From positions 33,107 to 97,106 of the forward strand of contig QXWO01000017.1 in NCBI GenBank assembly GCA_009911035.1: DNA of 64,000 nucleotides, in the 5' to 3' direction. Positions 60,572-64,000 of this stretch are shown piece after piece. A program made the translations under genes and the position numbers. Positions within the stretch are counted from its first letter, which is position 1; each line of letters opens with the position of its first letter. This DNA is from Lachnospiraceae bacterium. GTDB lineage: Bacteria; Bacillota; Clostridia; Lachnospirales; Lachnospiraceae. Under the pieces are notes generated by a model. That model was not told the DNA's origin. It did no database searches and saw nothing but the letters and a program-made list of their open reading frames with translations.

Positions 60572-61411
60572 TCCCTTTACACCGCCAAGCGCCACCCCGG
60601 CAATAATGTATTTGGACAAAAGTAAGTACACTATAATTAGCGGCAGCACCGTCAGGGTCAGTCCCATATAGACGGAACCATATTCTGTTTTATAGATATC
60701 CCCCTTTAAAAGACTTACCATAATAGGCATGGTATATCTCTTCTGATCTGTCAGCAGCACCAATGGCGTAAACAGGTTATTCCAACTTGCCACAAAGCTG
60801 AAAATTGCCTGTGTTGCAATTGCCGGTTTCATAATTGGAAGCACAATCCGGTTAAAGATCATAAATTCTTTCGCACCATCGATTCTTGCCGACTGTACTA
60901 TCTCCATAGACAATGTCGGCTGTAAGTACTGTCTCATAAAGAATACCATAGTAGGGGAAGCAATTGCAGGAAAAATCAACATTGCAAGGTTATTGGTCAT
61001 ATGAATCTTATACACCATCTGGTAAAATCCTATCATAGTTACCTGCGCTGGTATCATCATGACTATCATAATAAAGCTGAAGAATGCGTTCTTCAGTTTC
61101 CAGTTGTAGGCAACCTGTGCATAAGCCGTCAACGATGAGAAATATACCGCCAATGCAGTTGCTCCAACTGATATTATCAGGGAATTCATAAACCCTACTG
61201 CGGGATTAAAACTCTTGCCCAGAAGAATCTTCAGATTGCTCATCATATATCCCGATGGAATCAGTGAAATGGCATGCTGCTGAATCTCTGTAGTGGATCT
61301 GGTTGCATTCACAATCATAAGCCAGAATGGTATAATGCTTATAATTGCCAGGAAAACGCATACGACATAGATAATTATTTTCATTCCAAGATTTTCTTTA
61401 TTTTTTAGCAT
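60569..61411 (-). CDS. Carbohydrate ABC transporter permease (MalG type)
   Basis: A 280-residue CUT1 permease with six membrane helices (first at ~12-32). The EAA loop is MEIVQSARIDGAKEFMIFNRIVL (~175-197). The C-terminus GVALGGVKG is typical. Its ATG overlaps the upstream permease stop (TAATG), so the two are translationally coupled. The TAA stop coincides with the first bases of repeat copy 8. The cargo is unknown; the GH3 and AraC neighbours suggest a beta-linked oligosaccharide. Confidence 0.9.
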   Translation of the reverse strand: MLKNKENLGMKIIIYVVCVFLAIISIIPFWLMIVNATRSTTEIQQHAISLIPSGYMMSNLKILLGKSFNPAVGFMNSLIISVGATALAVYFSSLTAYAQVAYNWKLKNAFFSFIMIVMMIPAQVTMIGFYQMVYKIHMTNNLAMLIFPAIASPTMVFFMRQYLQPTLSMEIVQSARIDGAKEFMIFNRIVLPIMKPAIATQAIFSFVASWNNLFTPLVLLTDQKRYTMPIMVSLLKGDIYKTEYGSVYMGLTLTVLPLIIVYLLLSKYIIAGVALGGVKG

Positions 61412-62403
61412 TATGCCTTCCCCTCCTTTTCTGATTTCAGACGCATACTGTATGCTTTCTGCTTCTGCTTAATCTGTTTCCTCATCTGTGCCTCATCGCT
61501 GTCTCTCATAACCAAAAACATTATTGCAGAAAGAACCGCGATAATTACAAACATTACCATGCTCGCCGCTGCTGCCCTGTTATACATGTAGCTTCCGCTA
61601 AATGCCTGGTTGTAGATAAATAAACTTGTGGTAAGCGTTGCATTATCCGGTCCTCCATTCTGGAACAGCTTCGGTATATCAAACATATTCAGACCGCCAA
61701 TCAAACTGGTAACAAGCGTAAACAGTAAAATAGTCTTAACATTCGGAAGCGTTATGCGGAAGAATGTCTGTATCCGGTTTGCCCCGTCAACCTCCGCTGA
61801 TTCAAAAATTTCCGGACTGATTCCCAAAATACCGGAAATCAGTGTAATCATTGTAGAACCATACCACATCCATGTTTGGATAAAGATAACAACACTTCTC
61901 GCCACAGTCTTATTTCGCAACAGTTCCACAGGCTTTTCTACAAATCCAAATCTTACAAGGAGATCGTTTACCGGCCCCATGGGGTATCCGAAAAATCCAC
62001 TGAACAGGATAGCAATTGTTGCTGCCGTGATGATATTGGGCATATAAAGCAATACTTTAAACACGCCCTGCCCCCTTACTTTGCTTCTTCTGTCCGTAAA
62101 CCATGCTGCAAGTAAAAGCGCCAGCAGCATCTGTGGAATAAAGTTAGAAAGCCAAATTATAATTGTATTCTTAAATGCCCCCTGAAATGATGGATTTGCT
62201 AATACTGTTTTAAAATTCCTAAATAAATCGTCGGTAAGGAAATGAATAGTGGTCATTCCCAACCCTTTTAAATCGGTAAATCCGATAACTGCCGTATATA
62301 CGGTCGGGTACAGTGAAAATAATAAAAACGCAACCGCAAACGGAATGCTGAAAAAATAACCATATTTTGCATATCTGTCATACCCCGGTTTTTTACTCTT
62401 CAT
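61411..62403 (-). CDS. Carbohydrate ABC transporter permease (MalF type)
   Basis: A 330-residue CUT1 permease with six membrane helices. The EAA loop is PEIFESAEVDGANRIQTFFRI (~205-225), and FDIPKLFQNGGPDNATLTTSL follows. The start is the ATG at 62403 with GGAAGGGAG upstream; the frame extends 7 codons further. A strong hairpin lies between it and the binding-protein gene. No ATPase gene is visible. Confidence 0.9.
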   Translation of the reverse strand: MKSKKPGYDRYAKYGYFFSIPFAVAFLLFSLYPTVYTAVIGFTDLKGLGMTTIHFLTDDLFRNFKTVLANPSFQGAFKNTIIIWLSNFIPQMLLALLLAAWFTDRRSKVRGQGVFKVLLYMPNIITAATIAILFSGFFGYPMGPVNDLLVRFGFVEKPVELLRNKTVARSVVIFIQTWMWYGSTMITLISGILGISPEIFESAEVDGANRIQTFFRITLPNVKTILLFTLVTSLIGGLNMFDIPKLFQNGGPDNATLTTSLFIYNQAFSGSYMYNRAAAASMVMFVIIAVLSAIMFLVMRDSDEAQMRKQIKQKQKAYSMRLKSEKEGKA

Positions 62404-62433
62404 ATTAACTCCCTTCCAAAACATTTTTATATG

Positions 62434-62469
62434 AAAACAGGACGGACGATATGCTGTCCGTCCTGTTTT
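62434..62469 (-). promoter_or_regulatory. Intercistronic hairpin between binding protein and permease
   Basis: A perfect 14-bp stem, AAAACAGGACGGAC / GTCCGTCCTGTTTT, with an 8-base loop, lies 34 bases after the binding-protein stop. On the minus strand the stem ends in TTTT. It is probably a partial terminator giving excess binding-protein mRNA, as at 43262-43286 in the other ABC operon. Confidence 0.75.
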
Positions 62470-62503
62470 GTCCTAAACCCTGTTGTCTGTATAGTCCGTT
62501 GCA

Positions 62504-63919
62504 TTACTCCACAATTACATCCAGATTATCCGCTACCTGCTGCTTGAAATCTGCAATCGCCTGCTCACGGGATTTGTTGCCTGCCGTATACTCACGAACC
62601 TGATCTCTCCAGTAGGTATTAATTGTCTCGTCATACTGTGTTAAATTTGTGCCTTTTGCATACTGGTTTGCGGGAACAAAAGCTTCAAACATATTCTGAC
62701 CTCCAAGGAATTCCACGGAGCCATCCGACAATGCCATAACTGTACCACTTGCCACTGCGTCTTTTGTGCCTCCTTCTCCATTCAGAGTACCATTAGCCCA
62801 TTTATACTGAAGCCCCTCCTCTGTGCAGTCCAGCGTAATCCATTCAATAACATCGCCAACAGCCTCTGCTTTTTCTGTGTTTTTATTTGCCAGTACCCAT
62901 GTGCCGCCCCAGAAAAATCCAATCGGAGGTTCACATACTGCCCAGTCTCCATATGTCCCTTCACCTGCTGCCTCACCGCCACAGTTAGGCGCCATTGTAT
63001 AGTTAATCAGCCATGCCGGGCCAAAGAAACCAAAGATTCCTTTTTCACCTTCTCCCTTCATGTCAGCAAACCATGCATCCTGCCAGTCCTGTGTATCATT
63101 GTGATACCCGTTGTCTTTTAATTTTTTGGATAAATCAAGGAACTCCTCACGCTTTGGATCAATATTAAGTTTACCGTCAACAATCCAGCCTACATCAGAA
63201 CTGTTCTCCACCGCATGCCATATATCTCCGTCACCAGAAACAATACCATAGCCCTTAGCTTTCAGTTCCTCTGCCGCTGCAAAAAACTGATCCCAGCCTG
63301 GGCCAACCTTTCCGGCAATTTCGGCCGGATCATCCGTCCCCCATACGTCTTTGGCAATGGAACGGCGGTAAATAAACGCCCCGCCTGTTGCCTGATATCC
63401 CAGGCCTACCAGACTGCCTTCTGCATTGGTTCCAATATCGATGGTATATTGCGCAATATCAGCAGCTTTGAGGGCGGCGTCCACGTCAATGCCCAAATCT
63501 GCATAAGGCATTGCATACTGGCTTGCATCACCTTGTGTATATTTCAAAACAAATGCGGCTTCCGCACAATAGATGTCCGGAGCTTCCGCACCGCCTGAAG
63601 CCAGTGCCTGGTCAAGAGCAGGCTGATATGCACCATCCGTGGTAGCAATAATTGTTGTGTTAATATCGTAACCAAAATCGGGATGTGTTTCTATGTACTT
63701 TTCAATCATTCCCGGCACTTCATCTGTAAATGCCCATACATTAATTGTATGGGAACTATCTTTACTGCTTCCTCCTTCCGCTGTCTCTCCATCTCCGTTG
63801 TCTGCTACTCCATTATCCGCCACTTCACTTGTCGCTGTGCTTCCACTTCCACCGCCACATCCAATCAGCATGGAAGATACCATACATGCACATAAAATAC
63901 TTACCGCCAGCTTCTTCAT
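62504..63919 (-). CDS. Sugar ABC transporter substrate-binding lipoprotein
   Basis: A 471-residue family-1 binding protein. The signal peptide ends in lipobox LIGC (Cys21), followed by a Gly/Ser-rich linker. The mature part begins HTINVWAFTDEVPGMIEKYI and has FFGPAWLINY and FFWGGTWVLANKNT, typical of sugar-binding CUT1 receptors. GGAGGAAAAA precedes the ATG. It is the first gene of the second sugar operon. About 80 bases of upstream DNA lie in the window, with no clear promoter. Confidence 0.9.
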   Translation of the reverse strand: MKKLAVSILCACMVSSMLIGCGGGSGSTATSEVADNGVADNGDGETAEGGSSKDSSHTINVWAFTDEVPGMIEKYIETHPDFGYDINTTIIATTDGAYQPALDQALASGGAEAPDIYCAEAAFVLKYTQGDASQYAMPYADLGIDVDAALKAADIAQYTIDIGTNAEGSLVGLGYQATGGAFIYRRSIAKDVWGTDDPAEIAGKVGPGWDQFFAAAEELKAKGYGIVSGDGDIWHAVENSSDVGWIVDGKLNIDPKREEFLDLSKKLKDNGYHNDTQDWQDAWFADMKGEGEKGIFGFFGPAWLINYTMAPNCGGEAAGEGTYGDWAVCEPPIGFFWGGTWVLANKNTEKAEAVGDVIEWITLDCTEEGLQYKWANGTLNGEGGTKDAVASGTVMALSDGSVEFLGGQNMFEAFVPANQYAKGTNLTQYDETINTYWRDQVREYTAGNKSREQAIADFKQQVADNLDVIVE

Positions 63920-64000
63920 TTTTTCCTCCCTATTTAGTCAAGTCTTTTTTCCTTATTTTTCAAGGAATTTTTAGTTACATATCTCAGATGAATGAGCCAC

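Overview
The window reads as chromosomal DNA of an anaerobic, spore-forming Firmicute, most likely a Lachnospiraceae (Clostridium cluster XIVa) gut bacterium. The reasons are the gene order glgC-glgD-spoVG-pth-mfd, the paired glgC/glgD subunits, spoIID with a spoIIQ-like gene, an IleRS gene under a T-box, many AraC-type sugar regulators, and carbohydrate ABC operons without their own ATPase. I see no rRNA, tRNA, CRISPR array, transposase or phage gene. The family assignment is inferred from gene content.

Layout. 1-7.5 kb: a PseC-like aminotransferase behind a stand-alone Spo0A-type DNA-binding domain, two nucleotide/DNA housekeeping enzymes, a 33-codon small gene, a Na/Pi cotransporter, and an AraC regulator divergent from an N-acetylhexosamine kinase (nahK). 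7.5-14.6 kb (minus strand): glgC, glgD, spoVG, pth, mfd. 14.9-19.8 kb (plus): murC, then a dnaD-dnaI-like-prs operon preceded by a cluster of tandem DnaA-box-like 9-mers. 19.9-26 kb: a GT2/YfhO-like pair, an acyltransferase, murF and ddl. 26-36.9 kb: a truncated GH9-like lipoprotein, an amidohydrolase, spoIIQ-like and spoIID genes whose key catalytic residues look replaced, an EF-hand protein, a DUF368 (PopT-type) membrane protein, an aconitase-family hydratase and an AraC-GyrI regulator. 37-48 kb: a two-domain PPK2 enzyme, a complete lactose-type operon (binding protein, two permeases, heterodimeric beta-galactosidase LacL/LacM) with a membrane-bound AraC-type sensor regulator, and tcdA. 48-57 kb: glgP, divergent xpaC-telA, and T-box-controlled ileS. 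57-64 kb: a GH3 glycosidase, an AraC regulator and a second carbohydrate ABC operon.

How it fits together. Two sugar-uptake loci, nahK and the glycogen genes (glgC, glgD, glgP) suggest a host-glycan and plant-glycan scavenger that stores carbon as glycogen. The remainder is cell-wall synthesis, sporulation and replication housekeeping.

Most unusual features. (1) A ~39-bp imperfect palindrome occurs eight times at seven sites. At five sites it starts within a few bases of, or overlaps, a stop codon, and four of those are followed at once by a terminator-like hairpin; in xpaC it supplies the last codons. I do not recognise this element. (2) Two blocks of back-to-back DnaA-box-like 9-mers sit between murC and dnaD, with one pair built into a terminator stem. 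(3) The D/Q engulfment pair looks catalytically dead. (4) A GH9-like lipoprotein lacks much of its active site. (5) An orphan Spo0A DNA-binding domain precedes pseC.
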